Shown here one piece after another: positions 8,159 through 16,075 of a stretch of DNA of 39,195 nt. Numbering within the stretch: position 1 is the first letter of the stretch; the number at the start of each line of letters is the position of its first letter. The position numbers were made by a program, and so were the translations under genes. Below the pieces are notes generated by a model. That model did no database searches and was not told the origin of the DNA. It saw only the letters and a list, made by a program, of their open reading frames with translations. This DNA is from an uncultured Gammaproteobacteria bacterium (lineage in GTDB: Bacteria > Pseudomonadota > Gammaproteobacteria > Pseudomonadales > Pseudohongiellaceae), in NCBI GenBank assembly GCA_903887045.1, contig CAISOD010000086.1, positions 1 to 39,195 on the forward strand, given 5' to 3'.

Positions 8159-9984
8159 TGGCTGACTTCGATTCCCAGGCCTTCCTGCAGCACGCCAGCA
8201 ATCGCCCGGGGGTGTATCGGATGCTGGATGCCGATGGAGCGACGCTGTACGTCGGCAAGGCGAAGAATCTCAAGAAGCGCCTCAATAACTACTTTCGTGC
8301 CTCTGGTCTCGACAACAAGACAATGGCCTTGGTGGCGCGCATCCACAGTATCGAAACCACCATCACACGCAGCGAAACCGAAGCGCTGCTGCTCGAACAG
8401 AATCTCATCAAGGAGAAGCGGCCGCCTTACAACATCGTATTGCGCGACGACAAATCCTATCCATATATCTTTTTGTCTTCGCAAGAGACCTATCCACGGT
8501 TTGCTTTGCACCGGGGCAGCAAGAAACTGCCCGGCGAGTATTACGGCCCGTTTCCGAGCGCCAGTGCCGTGCGTGAATCGCTGGCTGTGCTGCAGAAAGT
8601 CTTCCATGTGCGCCAGTGCGAGGACAGCTTCTTCCGCAATCGCACCCGGCCTTGCCTGCAATACCAGATCAAGCGCTGTTCGGGTCCATGCGTGAATCTG
8701 ACTACACCCGCAGCCTATGCCGAGGATGTGCGTCACTCGGTGATGTTCATTGAAGGCCATAACGATGAAGTGACACGCGAACTCGCCAACCGAATGCAGG
8801 CATTGGCAGAATTGCAACGTTATGAGGATGCGGCAGTGTTGCGTGACCAGGTGCGCGATCTGCGCCTGATCCAGGAACGACAGTATGTTGATGGCGATAA
8901 AGGCGATATCGACGTGTTGGCGCTGGTCGAATCCGCCGGTGTTGTCTGTATCCACCTCATGCTGTTCCGTCAGGGTCGCTTGCTTGGCACTGGCAACCAT
9001 TTTCCCAAATACATGCTGGAGACAACTCCGGCCGCACAACTGCAGGCCTTCATCGGCCAGTACTATCTCGGTACCGGCAGCCAGTTCAGTCTGCCGCGTG
9101 AGTTGGTCTGCAATGTGGAGCCGGATGAATGCGACAGTCTCGAACTGGCATTGAGCGAAGTGGCAGGGCGCAAGGTGGCCATCGTCGCCAGTGTGAAAAC
9201 CCATAGACAGAAGTGGCTCGATCTTGCCCTTACCAATGCTGCCCAGGGCGTGCAGGACAAACTCAATTCACGTCAGAGTGTCGAACGCCGTTTCGTTGCA
9301 CTGGCCGAAGCCTTGCAACTGGCGCAACCTCCGGCACGGCTTGAATGTTTCGACATCAGTCACAGCAGTGGCGAAGCCACGGTGGCCTCGTGCGTGGTAT
9401 TCGATCTGAACGGCCCGCTCAAATCCGACTATCGCCGCTTCAATATCGACGGCATTACCCCCGGCGACGACTACGCCGCCATGAAGCAGGCTCTGACACG
9501 ACGATTCACCCGCTTGTTGAAGGGCGAAGCCAAGTTGCCTGATTTGCTGCTGATCGACGGCGGTCTCGGCCAGTTGAAGCAGGCAGAAGAGGTACTGGTC
9601 GAACTCGGTGTTGATGGCGTATTGCTGATGGGTATCGCCAAGGGCATCAGCCGGCGGGCAGGGCAGGAAACCCTGATTCTCGGCCATTCGCACCTGGAGC
9701 TGGCACTGCCTATGGAGTCGCCGGCGCTGCACTTGCTGCAACATATCCGTGACGAAGCGCACCGCTTCGCCATCACTGCCCATCGAAACCGCCGCGGCAA
9801 GTCCCGCAGCCAATCGTCGCTGGACGCCATCCCCGGCATCGGGCCCAAGAAGCGCAAGGAATTGCTGCAGCACTTCGGGGGGCGTCAGGAAATCGTCAGC
9901 GCCAGTATCGACGAACTCGAACGCGTGCCAGGTATCAGCCACCAGTTGGCAGAGACCATCTACGAACATTTGCATGGTGCTTGA
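8158..9984 (+). CDS. uvrC: Excinuclease ABC subunit UvrC
   Basis: This 608-residue nuclease makes the two incisions in nucleotide excision repair. The start ATG (8158) overlaps the murB stop as TAATG. Domains in order: a GIY-YIG nuclease (PGVYRMLDADGATLYVGKAK, about residues 15-40), a Cys-containing region (RPCLQYQIKRCSGPCV), a UVR motif near residues 200-235, the RNase H-like C-terminal nuclease (CFDISHSSGEATVASCVVF, then LLLIDGGLGQLKQA), and tandem helix-hairpin-helix motifs (IPGIGPKKRKELLQHFGG, VPGISHQLAETI). It precedes pgsA as in E. coli and Pseudomonas, but the usual upstream uvrY/gacA regulator is replaced by murB. Confidence 0.98.
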   Translation: MADFDSQAFLQHASNRPGVYRMLDADGATLYVGKAKNLKKRLNNYFRASGLDNKTMALVARIHSIETTITRSETEALLLEQNLIKEKRPPYNIVLRDDKSYPYIFLSSQETYPRFALHRGSKKLPGEYYGPFPSASAVRESLAVLQKVFHVRQCEDSFFRNRTRPCLQYQIKRCSGPCVNLTTPAAYAEDVRHSVMFIEGHNDEVTRELANRMQALAELQRYEDAAVLRDQVRDLRLIQERQYVDGDKGDIDVLALVESAGVVCIHLMLFRQGRLLGTGNHFPKYMLETTPAAQLQAFIGQYYLGTGSQFSLPRELVCNVEPDECDSLELALSEVAGRKVAIVASVKTHRQKWLDLALTNAAQGVQDKLNSRQSVERRFVALAEALQLAQPPARLECFDISHSSGEATVASCVVFDLNGPLKSDYRRFNIDGITPGDDYAAMKQALTRRFTRLLKGEAKLPDLLLIDGGLGQLKQAEEVLVELGVDGVLLMGIAKGISRRAGQETLILGHSHLELALPMESPALHLLQHIRDEAHRFAITAHRNRRGKSRSQSSLDAIPGIGPKKRKELLQHFGGRQEIVSASIDELERVPGISHQLAETIYEHLHGA

Positions 9985-9991
9985 GACTGTT

Positions 9992-10033
9992 CGCAGGCTG
10001 CAGTTACCGCTGGCCTGCAACTGCGGGTAGAAT
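9992..10033 (+). promoter_or_regulatory. Inverted repeats and possible -10 in the uvrC-pgsA gap
   Basis: The 75-base gap contains CGCAG(9992-9996)/CTGCG(10021-10025) enclosing TGCAG(9999-10003)/CTGCA(10015-10019), an imperfect stem. A -10-like TAGAAT follows at 10028-10033 with no convincing -35. No T-run follows the stem, so it is not a standard terminator. It may be a weak pgsA promoter or an mRNA structure; this is inference. Confidence 0.3.
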
Positions 10034-10059
10034 CAGGGAAAATTCCACAAGTTGTCTCC

Positions 10060-10617
10060 ATGAATCTCGCCAATTTCTTTACTTGTCTGCGGGTAATGTT
10101 GATCCCCGTTTTCATGCTGGTGTACTACAGCGATTTCCGCGGACATCACCTGACTGCATCCGCGATATTCATCGTCGCCTGTATTACTGACTGGCTTGAT
10201 GGCCACACCGCCCGGCGGCTCAAGCAGACGTCGCGTTTCGGAGCCTTCCTTGATCCTGTGGCCGACAAGCTGCTGGTGGCAATTTCCTTGGTGATGCTGG
10301 CTGCCAGCTATCCAAGTCCGTGGTATGTGATTCCGGCCGCGCTGATCGTGGCACGCGAGGTGCTGGTATCAGCCTTGCGTGAATGGATGGCCGAACAACA
10401 ACAACGTGATGCAGTGGCCGTAGGCATGATTGGCAAGTGGAAAACCACGCTCCAGATGATCGCCCTCGGTGTGTTGCTGGCCACTGATCTCAATGGCCCG
10501 TGGTGGCTGTGGAGCCTCGGGTATTTCCTGATAAATGTGGCCATGGTGTTGGCCTTGTGGTCGATGTTCCTCTACTTGAACAAGGCCTGGCCCCAGCTGA
10601 AAAACGGCATGAAATAG
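10060..10617 (+). CDS. pgsA: CDP-diacylglycerol-glycerol-3-phosphate 3-phosphatidyltransferase
   Basis: This 185-residue integral membrane enzyme makes phosphatidylglycerol phosphate, the first step towards phosphatidylglycerol and cardiolipin. The CDP-alcohol phosphatidyltransferase motif D-G-x2-A-R-x8-G-x3-D-x3-D is complete: DGHTAR, then GAFLDPVAD. The N-terminus MNLANFFTCLRVMLIPVFML and several hydrophobic helices match E. coli PgsA, and the length is normal. The gene follows uvrC by 75 bases, is followed by the tRNA cluster and ends in TAG. This reproduces the E. coli order uvrC-pgsA-glyW-cysT-leuZ. Confidence 0.96.
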   Translation: MNLANFFTCLRVMLIPVFMLVYYSDFRGHHLTASAIFIVACITDWLDGHTARRLKQTSRFGAFLDPVADKLLVAISLVMLAASYPSPWYVIPAALIVAREVLVSALREWMAEQQQRDAVAVGMIGKWKTTLQMIALGVLLATDLNGPWWLWSLGYFLINVAMVLALWSMFLYLNKAWPQLKNGMK

Positions 10618-10619
10618 GG

Positions 10620-10647
10620 TTGACATCAAATCTTCAAAGATTAGAAT
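10620..10647 (+). promoter_or_regulatory. Sigma70-type promoter of the tRNA-Gly/Cys/Leu cluster
   Basis: A perfect -35 TTGACA (10620-10625) and a -10 TAGAAT (10642-10647) are separated by 16 bases. A G+C-rich stretch, ggcgacc, follows directly, resembling the discriminator of stringently controlled stable-RNA promoters. It lies two bases after the pgsA stop and about 90 bases before tRNA-Gly. Growth-rate and ppGpp control is inferred from the discriminator and not shown. Confidence 0.8.
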
Positions 10648-10736
10648 GGCGACCTCTTTGCAAGAGCCCGGCAACACAAAGCAGCGGTAACGCTTTGATG
10701 CCGATGGTGAAAGTACCAAAGTACAAACTGTTCAAT

Positions 10737-10812
<76 letters not shown>

Positions 10813-10874
10813 GTTTGCCACTCCTCTCCATCCTCTCCCCGGACTGGAATCGGCACTAGATTGAATGGCTTCAA

Positions 10875-10948
10875 GGCTGGATGGCAGAGTGGCCATGCAG
10901 TGGACTGCAACTCCACGTACGCCGGTTCGATTCCGACTCCAGCCTCCA
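10875..10948 (+). tRNA. tRNA-Cys (anticodon GCA)
   Basis: This is a 74-base tRNA with acceptor arms GGCTGGA (10875-10881) and TCCAGCC (10938-10944). The discriminator is T, the identity base for tRNA-Cys, and CCA is encoded at 10946-10948. The anticodon stem GTGGA/TCCAC encloses the loop CTGCAAC with GCA. It corresponds to E. coli cysT and is separated from tRNA-Gly by 62 bases. Confidence 0.97.
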
Positions 10949-11115
10949 TTCATGAATCAGTTGTGCTCTGCCTGCGACATCAGTTCGCGGTTCGTGCGGA
11001 GATGCTTCCACCGCCGCAGGCGCTTCATTTACTCGTCTCCAGCATCTCGTTTTGAAGCCTCCGCGCCATCCCTGCTTTGTTGTTCCTTTTTCTATGCCCG
11101 TCAGGGTGCGGCATC

Positions 11116-11121
11116 TATAAT
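11116..11121 (+). promoter_or_regulatory. Candidate -10 box just upstream of tRNA-Leu
   Basis: A perfect TATAAT lies at 11116-11121, 11 bases before tRNA-Leu, in the 184-base spacer after tRNA-Cys. No good -35 is present at the right distance. A start near 11128 would leave only a few bases of leader. It could be an extra promoter for the last tRNA of the cluster, or chance. I see nothing else in this spacer. Confidence 0.4.
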
Positions 11122-11132
11122 CGTCTGCGTTT

Positions 11133-11220
11133 GCCCGGGTGGTGAAATAGGTAGACACAAGGGACTTAAAATCCCTCGACCCTAAAAGTCGTACCGGTTC
11201 GATTCCGGTCCCGGGCACCA
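11133..11220 (+). tRNA. tRNA-Leu (anticodon TAA)
   Basis: This is an 88-base class II tRNA with acceptor arms GCCCGGG (11133-11139) and CCCGGGC (11210-11216), discriminator A and an encoded CCA (11218-11220). The anticodon loop contains TAA in GGGACTTAAAATCCC. A long variable arm (CGACCCTAAAAGTCG) follows. It corresponds to E. coli leuZ and closes the conserved cluster. Confidence 0.97.
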
Positions 11221-11266
11221 GCTTTCGCTGCGCGTCGTGCGAAGCGAGGGGCGCAGCAAAAGCTGC
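11219..11266 (+). promoter_or_regulatory. Two mutually exclusive hairpins between tRNA-Leu and the next gene
   Basis: CAGCTTTCGCTGCGC (11219-11233) pairs with GCGCAGCAAAAGCTG (11251-11265) with one mismatch. The second arm can instead fold alone as GCAGC-AAAA-GCTGC (11253-11257/11262-11266), extended by GGG/CCC with one bulged C. Neither has a T-tail. It could be a 3'-processing or weak termination signal for the tRNA transcript, or a leader structure for the gene at 11294. Confidence 0.35.
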
Positions 11267-11293
11267 CCCGCCGAAGCTCCATAGGAGCGAAGG

Positions 11294-11866
11294 ATGACTG
11301 TTAACGCGCTGCTACTGCTTGGCGAGCCAGTTCTCTACCAGGACTTCTCCATGACCAATGTCCACACCACAACGCACATTACTTCGGTCGACGGCGACTT
11401 CGAGCCTGATCTGCATCCGTTGCAGCCGCCGGTAAACAGTCTCAACGACGTGCTGAATCGGCAGATGGTGAGTGTGCCTGGCTTTGATCCGCCGACTGTA
11501 CGTGAAGACAACCTGTGTCCCTTGCCTCCGGCGTGCACACCGCAAAAAATGGATGAGTACCGCAGTGCCGGTGTGTTGTTGGAAGCACTTGCCGCCGAAG
11601 CGCGCGCATGGTCAGCAAAATTGCCGGCCAATTTCCGCCCGGCCATCGTTGCCATCCTGCACGGCGGGCTGCAGGTGGATGTGCGCACGCTGGCGCAGAT
11701 CAGTTTTGACGGTATCCGTATTGAGGGTCTGCTGGGTGGCAATCCTTGCGCCATGCTGGCGCACCAGAACACCGTGCAGCTGATCTGCCATGCGATCATC
11801 GAAGAAGACGAACTGAAACATCATCCAATCGGCTTTATCTGGCCCGATCGTGACGAAGTGGTGTGA
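11294..11866 (+). CDS. Hypothetical protein, family not recognised
   Basis: This reading frame encodes 190 residues that I do not recognise. The ATG at 11294 has AGGAG (11283-11287) six bases upstream. An internal ATG at 11351 has AGGA at 11340-11343 seven bases upstream and is a real alternative giving 171 residues. No signal peptide is certain, although the longer form opens with a short hydrophobic stretch (NALLLLGEPVLY); there is no other clear membrane segment. The first half is Pro- and Asp-rich with CPLPPAC; the second half looks like a compact domain (PAIVAILHGGLQVDVRTLAQISFDGIRIEG, then GLLGGNPCAMLAHQNTVQ) with an acidic C-terminus. It stands alone between the tRNA cluster and a convergent pseudogene. 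No function is proposed. Confidence 0.75.
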   Translation: MTVNALLLLGEPVLYQDFSMTNVHTTTHITSVDGDFEPDLHPLQPPVNSLNDVLNRQMVSVPGFDPPTVREDNLCPLPPACTPQKMDEYRSAGVLLEALAAEARAWSAKLPANFRPAIVAILHGGLQVDVRTLAQISFDGIRIEGLLGGNPCAMLAHQNTVQLICHAIIEEDELKHHPIGFIWPDRDEVV

Positions 11867-11878
11867 TACCGGAAACTG

Positions 11879-12379
11879 CTAGCCCAACAGCCCGTAGCAG
11901 CCCGCCTCGATAACGGCTTCGGCGCGCGACGAAATATTGAGTTTGCGATAGATCGTTTTTACATAGCCGGCAGTGGTGTTGCGGCTGCTTTCCAGCAGCG
12001 TCGCTACCCTTGGCAAGGTCAACCCTTTGCTGATCAACAGCAGTACTTCCTGTTCACGGGTCTGGTCTTTCATCAGGTAGCCCTGGGCGCCGGCCTTGAG
12101 GGCAGGGAACAGGTGTTCGTTGTCGTCGAAAATTGTGACTACGATACTTGATGACTCTGGGCGTTTTTGCCGAAGGGCGCGTACCACAGCGACCCCGGAA
12201 CCATCGGGAAGGCCCAGGTCGATCAAGCACAAATCGAAGGTATGTAGTTCAACCAGAGCCAGCGCGGCGGCAACCTAAGAAGCTTTATGGCACACAATGC
12301 CCGGGAACACTTTCTGCAGCACGGATTCGTGCCAGCGCTGCATGTCGGCAATGTCTTCGAGTATGAGTCCGGTTTTCAT
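11879..12379 (-). pseudogene. Decayed NarL/LuxR-type response regulator (in-frame TAG plus internal deletion)
   Basis: From the ATG at 12379 the frame reads MKTGLILEDIADMQRW, a receiver-domain start with acidic pair E8/D9. It meets a TAG at 12277-12275 (codon 35) and continues in the same frame with the rest of the receiver: phospho-acceptor D54 (LIDLGLPDG), T82 (VVT) and K104 (YLMKD) at family spacing. A LuxR helix-turn-helix follows (EQEVLLLISKGLTL, YVKTIYRKLNISSRAEAV). The last receiver helix and the linker, usually some 40-50 residues, are missing: KDQ runs directly into TREQEVLL. The shorter open piece 11879-12232 would start at a TTG inside the receiver. No partner kinase is nearby. Stop plus deletion make it a likely pseudogene. 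Confidence 0.85.
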
Positions 12380-12495
12380 CGTGTCTTTTTCGTCATGCAG
12401 AGCAACGGGCGCCATGACGACAGCCACGGGTTTCAGGGAGAATGGTGGTTTATCACCGCAATGTTCCGACAACGCTTCAACAACCGATGGAAACC

Positions 12496-13233
12496 ATGAC
12501 CGCTCTCAGCGTCAACATCAACAAGCTGGCCTTGCTGCGCAATTCACGTGGCCGCAATTTTCCCGACCTCGAAACCTTCTCGCAACGCTTTCTCGCCATG
12601 GGCGTGCATGGCATTACCGTGCACCCGCGACCTGATGAGCGCCATGTACGCTTTGCCGACCTGCCGGTGCTGGCCGCGGTGGTAAAGCAGTTCCCTGGTG
12701 CCGAGTTCAACATCGAAGGCTATCCGTCACCAGACTTTCTGCAGGCAGTACTTGCCGTCAAACCGCACCAGTGCACGCTGGTGCCGGATGCCGCCGACCA
12801 ACTGACTTCCGACCATGGCTGGGACCTGAACAAACATGGCAGTTGGCTGCAAGGCGTGGTGACTCAACTGCAAGACGCCGGTGTGCGGGTGTCACTGTTC
12901 CTCGACCCTGAGCCAGCGCTGGCGCCGTTGGCCGCCCTGACCGGCGCTGCGCGCGTTGAGCTCTATACCGAGCAGTACGCGGCCACCTTCGGCACTGCTC
13001 GGCAACAAGCTGTGTTCGAGCTTTACCGCAACACTGCCCTGGCAGCACAAGCAGCCGGTTTGGGAGTTAACGCCGGCCACGACCTTGACCTCGCCAATCT
13101 GGGTACCTTCTTGACGATCCCCGGCATTCTTGAAGTCTCTATCGGCCATGCGCTGACCGTGGAATGCATCGAGCGGGGCATGAATGAGGTGGTGGCGCGC
13201 TATCTCCAGCTTTGCCGCGGCCAACGGGCCTGA
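12496..13233 (+). CDS. pdxJ: Pyridoxine 5'-phosphate synthase
   Basis: This 245-residue TIM-barrel enzyme condenses 1-deoxyxylulose 5-phosphate with 3-amino-2-oxopropyl phosphate to give pyridoxine 5'-phosphate, the last step of de novo vitamin B6 synthesis. The N-terminus LSVNINKLALLRNSRG, then VHPRPDERHV, NIEGYPS, CTLVPD, ELYTEQYA and VNAGHDLDLANL are all PdxJ motifs. The start is uncertain: ATG at 12496 gives the family-like N-terminus, ATG at 12487 is also in frame, and neither has a good Shine-Dalgarno. Outside the usual recO/acpS context, it stands here before msrA. Confidence 0.95.
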   Translation: MTALSVNINKLALLRNSRGRNFPDLETFSQRFLAMGVHGITVHPRPDERHVRFADLPVLAAVVKQFPGAEFNIEGYPSPDFLQAVLAVKPHQCTLVPDAADQLTSDHGWDLNKHGSWLQGVVTQLQDAGVRVSLFLDPEPALAPLAALTGAARVELYTEQYAATFGTARQQAVFELYRNTALAAQAAGLGVNAGHDLDLANLGTFLTIPGILEVSIGHALTVECIERGMNEVVARYLQLCRGQRA

Positions 13234-13277
13234 TCCCGTAACAACCTTTTCAACTCAAATGCTTGTGGTGGATTCTG

Positions 13278-13916
13278 ATGTTCTCTCTCAACAAGGAAAG
13301 ACTGGTGACCCGGGCCGAAGCGTTGCCCGACCGGCCGGCTGCGATACAGGTGAATCCCCGCCATCTGGTACTCGGCAACACCCAGATACCCCCGTTCCCG
13401 GCTGGGCTGGAGCAGGTTCAACTGGCAATGGGTTGCTTCTGGGGTGCCGAGCGGCGTTTCTGGCAACAGCCGGGCGTCTATTCCACAGCAGTGGGCTATG
13501 CCGGCGGCTTCACCGTCAACCCAAGCTACCAGGATGTCTGCTCCGGTCGCACTGCCCATACTGAAGTAGTGCTGGTTGTATTCGATCCAGTAGAACTGCC
13601 GCTGAAGGAATTGTTGACAGTGTTCTGGGAAGCCCACGATCCCACCCAAGGCATGCGCCAGGGCAATGACCGTGGCACCCAGTATCGCTCGGCGATCTAT
13701 ACCACCACCCCGGTGCAACTGGACATAGCCCAGCGCTCACTGGCGTTGTACCAGCAGGCCTTGACCCGAGCAGGCAGGGGAACCATAACCACCGAATTGC
13801 GCGCCGCCCCCACCTTCTACTACGCCGAGGACTATCATCAGCAGTACCTCGCCAAGAACCCGGACGGCTACTGCGGCCTCAAGGGAACCGGAGTACCATG
13901 CCCGCATGCAAACTGA
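13278..13916 (+). CDS. msrA: Peptide-methionine (S)-S-oxide reductase MsrA
   Basis: This 212-residue enzyme repairs oxidised methionine. The catalytic motif [11 protein letters not shown] carries Cys53. Other family motifs are [24 protein letters not shown] and the C-terminal resolving-Cys region [13 protein letters not shown]. The roughly 45-residue N-terminal extension is like that of E. coli MsrA. ATG 13278 is preferred over an upstream TTG at 13263. The stop overlaps the next gene by 11 bases. Confidence 0.96.
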   Translation: MFSLNKERLVTRAEALPDRPAAIQVNPRHLVLGNTQIPPFPAGLEQVQLAMGCFWGAERRFWQQPGVYSTAVGYAGGFTVNPSYQDVCSGRTAHTEVVLVVFDPVELPLKELLTVFWEAHDPTQGMRQGNDRGTQYRSAIYTTTPVQLDIAQRSLALYQQALTRAGRGTITTELRAAPTFYYAEDYHQQYLAKNPDGYCGLKGTGVPCPHAN

Positions 13917-14811
13917 AGTCAACAAACTGATCGTTGCCATTTCGTCGCGCGCATTGTTCGACCTCGACGCCAGCAACCAGGTGTTTGAGCGCGAAGGCGT
14001 AGAAGCATACCGCAAGTACCAGATCGAACACGAAGACGAACCGCTGCCGCCGGGTGACGCTTTCCATCTCGTCAAGAAACTGCTTCACATCAACAATTTA
14101 CTGCAACAGGCGCGGGTTGAAGTAATCCTGCTTTCGCGCAACACCGCCGACACCGGTCTGCGCATTTTCAACTCCATCAAGCACCATGGCCTCGACATCA
14201 GCAAAGCAGCATTCTGTGGCGGCGACAGTCCGTACCGCTACATCACCGCCTTCAACAGCCACCTGTTCCTCAGCACCAACGGCTACGACGTACGACAAGC
14301 ACTCGAACATGGTGTGGCAGCGGCCACGATCTTGCCATCAAAGGCCGCGAATACCGACGACTACAAACTACGCTTCGCCTTCGACGGTGACGCCGTGCTG
14401 TTTTCCGACGAAGCCGAGCGCGTCTACAAGACCCAGGGCCTGGCCGAATTCACCCGCAGCGAACAGGAGGCCGCCAGGAAGCCGCTCAGCGGTGGTCCGT
14501 TCAAGCCGTTTCTTGCTGCGCTGCAAATGTTGCAGCGCGAGTTCAAGGCAGGCGAATCGCCGATCCGTACCTGCCTGGTCACTGCCCGCGCCGCCCCGGC
14601 GCATGAACGAGTGGTGCTGACATTGCGCCACTGGGACATCAAGATTGACGAATCGCTGTTCCTCGGCGGTCTCGACAAGGGCGTTTTTCTTGGAGCCTAC
14701 AACGCCGATGTCTTTTTCGACGACCAGCAGGGTCACTGCGAGTCCGCCCGCGGCCATGTGGCCACCGGCCACGTGCCCAACGGCATCGCCAACCAGCGCG
14801 CCGCCTCCTGA
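13906..14811 (+). CDS. Cytosolic 5'-nucleotidase, cN-I-like family
   Basis: This 301-residue protein resembles animal cytosolic 5'-nucleotidase I (Pfam 5-nucleotidase, PF06189). Conserved blocks include [47 protein letters not shown] and [19 protein letters not shown]; the last contains the DGDAVLFSD segment that in the animal enzymes belongs to the catalytic core. These enzymes dephosphorylate nucleoside monophosphates such as AMP. The C-terminus has [22 protein letters not shown], consistent with the HAD-type fold. It overlaps msrA by 11 bases and precedes thrH by 29 bases. The substrate is inferred from the family. Confidence 0.88.
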   Translation: MQTEVNKLIVAISSRALFDLDASNQVFEREGVEAYRKYQIEHEDEPLPPGDAFHLVKKLLHINNLLQQARVEVILLSRNTADTGLRIFNSIKHHGLDISKAAFCGGDSPYRYITAFNSHLFLSTNGYDVRQALEHGVAAATILPSKAANTDDYKLRFAFDGDAVLFSDEAERVYKTQGLAEFTRSEQEAARKPLSGGPFKPFLAALQMLQREFKAGESPIRTCLVTARAAPAHERVVLTLRHWDIKIDESLFLGGLDKGVFLGAYNADVFFDDQQGHCESARGHVATGHVPNGIANQRAAS

Positions 14812-14840
14812 ATCACGTTCAACACACAAGGTAGTCAACA

Positions 14841-15455
14841 ATGGAAATAGCCTGTCTCGATCTGGAAGGAGTGCTGATTCCGGAAATCTGGATCGCCTTT
14901 GCCAACAAAACCGGCATACCGTCACTGCGCCTCACCACGCGCGACATTCCCGATTACGACGTGCTGATGAAGCAGCGCCTGCGCATCCTTGCCGAACACG
15001 GGCTTGGCCTCAAAGAAATCCAGGCAGTGATTGCCACCATGCAACCGATCCCCGGCGCTGTCGAGTTCGTCGCCTGGCTGCGCCGGCATTTCCAGGTAGT
15101 GATTCTGTCGGACACCTTCTACGAATTCGCGCTGCCGATGATGCCGTTGCTCGGCAATCCCGCCTTGCTGTGTCACAAGCTGGTAGTCGATGCAGAGGGC
15201 AGGGTGACTGACTACGTGATCCGCCAGACAGATCCAAAGACGAAAGCAGTCACTGCCTTCAAGAGTCTGAATTATCGCGTGATCGCCGCCGGCGATTCGT
15301 ATAACGACATCGGTATGCTCGGTGCTGCTGACGCCGGCTTTCTGTTCCATGCACCGGAAAAAGTGATCAACGAATTCCCGCAGTTTGTTTCAGTGCAGAC
15401 CTATGATGATCTGCGGGAAAAATTCCGGGCTGCGAGTTCGAGAAACCTGCCTTAG
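14841..15455 (+). CDS. thrH: Bifunctional phosphoserine phosphatase / homoserine phosphotransferase ThrH
   Basis: This 204-residue HAD-family protein is very similar to Pseudomonas aeruginosa ThrH from end to end: it starts MEIACLDLEGVLIPEIWIAF and has RDIPDYDVLMKQRLRIL, FQVVILSDTFYEF and YRVIAAGDSYND. The aspartyl nucleophile motif is the variant DLEGVLIPE in place of the usual DxDxT, as in ThrH. ThrH dephosphorylates phosphoserine and can pass the phosphate to homoserine, linking serine and threonine synthesis. The stop is TAG. It ends convergently with the Nudix gene, 23 bases away. Confidence 0.95.
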   Translation: MEIACLDLEGVLIPEIWIAFANKTGIPSLRLTTRDIPDYDVLMKQRLRILAEHGLGLKEIQAVIATMQPIPGAVEFVAWLRRHFQVVILSDTFYEFALPMMPLLGNPALLCHKLVVDAEGRVTDYVIRQTDPKTKAVTAFKSLNYRVIAAGDSYNDIGMLGAADAGFLFHAPEKVINEFPQFVSVQTYDDLREKFRAASSRNLP

Positions 15456-15478
15456 CCAGCCAGCACTGCCAATGAAGA

Positions 15479-16051
15479 TCAGATGCGTTCTGACAGCGCC
15501 AGCAGGATTCTCGCTGTTGCTCCCCAGACGTAATGTTGCTGGTAACGCAGGAAGCGGAACTCCCGTTTCACGCCATCGCGCTCCAGCGTATCCGTACCGT
15601 ATTGCGATGCATCAAGCGCCAACCGCAAGGGCAGCTTGATGATCTCATCAACTTCGTACGGATTGTGGAGCAACTCGGGCTCTTGCTCGCTCCATGCCAC
15701 CACAGGGGTGATCGAAATTCCGGGGGCTGTAAGTACGCGAGAATCCGGCAACCGCCCAAGCAATTGCAAACCTGCCGGCTCGAGGCCAATTTCTTCTTCT
15801 GCTTCCCGCAGTGCGGTAGCTTCGAGACTCACATCGGCGGGATCGACGCGCCCCCCCGGCAAACTGATCTGCCCGGCATGCAGACTCAGGTGCAGCGTGC
15901 GACGAGTCAGCAGCACGTAGGGCTCTGTCGCATTGATACAGCACACCAAAACCGCTGCATGTGTATCGCTACACGCAGGCAGGACAGGCGTCGGCGCCAA
16001 CAAGCGTTGGCGCAGATGATCGGCGGTAAGGACAGTGATGGGATTTGTCAC
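15479..16051 (-). CDS. Nudix hydrolase, CoA pyrophosphatase type (NudL-like)
   Basis: This 190-residue protein has the CoA-pyrophosphatase signature LLTRRTLHLSLHAGQISLPGG running directly into the Nudix box (GGRVDPAD through TALREAEEEIGL). It probably cleaves CoA or related pyrophosphates. The start is GTG at 16051; the nearby ATG codons upstream are in other frames. It is the last gene of the minus-strand run after pabB, 24 bases downstream of the pabB stop. No terminator is evident between it and the convergent thrH. Confidence 0.92.
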   Translation of the reverse strand: MTNPITVLTADHLRQRLLAPTPVLPACSDTHAAVLVCCINATEPYVLLTRRTLHLSLHAGQISLPGGRVDPADVSLEATALREAEEEIGLEPAGLQLLGRLPDSRVLTAPGISITPVVAWSEQEPELLHNPYEVDEIIKLPLRLALDASQYGTDTLERDGVKREFRFLRYQQHYVWGATARILLALSERI

Positions 16052-16075
16052 AGGCGCATCCGCATCATGGTGGCT

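Noticed and set aside
8128-9204. A 358-codon minus-strand frame inside uvrC
   Set aside because: uvrC motifs run unbroken through this stretch; the reverse frame is open because of the GC-rich codon pattern.
12275-12277. Amber codon read as pyrrolysine or a reassigned sense codon
   Set aside because: TAG is the ordinary stop of lpxK, kdsB, pgsA and thrH in this window, no pyl genes are seen, and the same gene also has an internal deletion.
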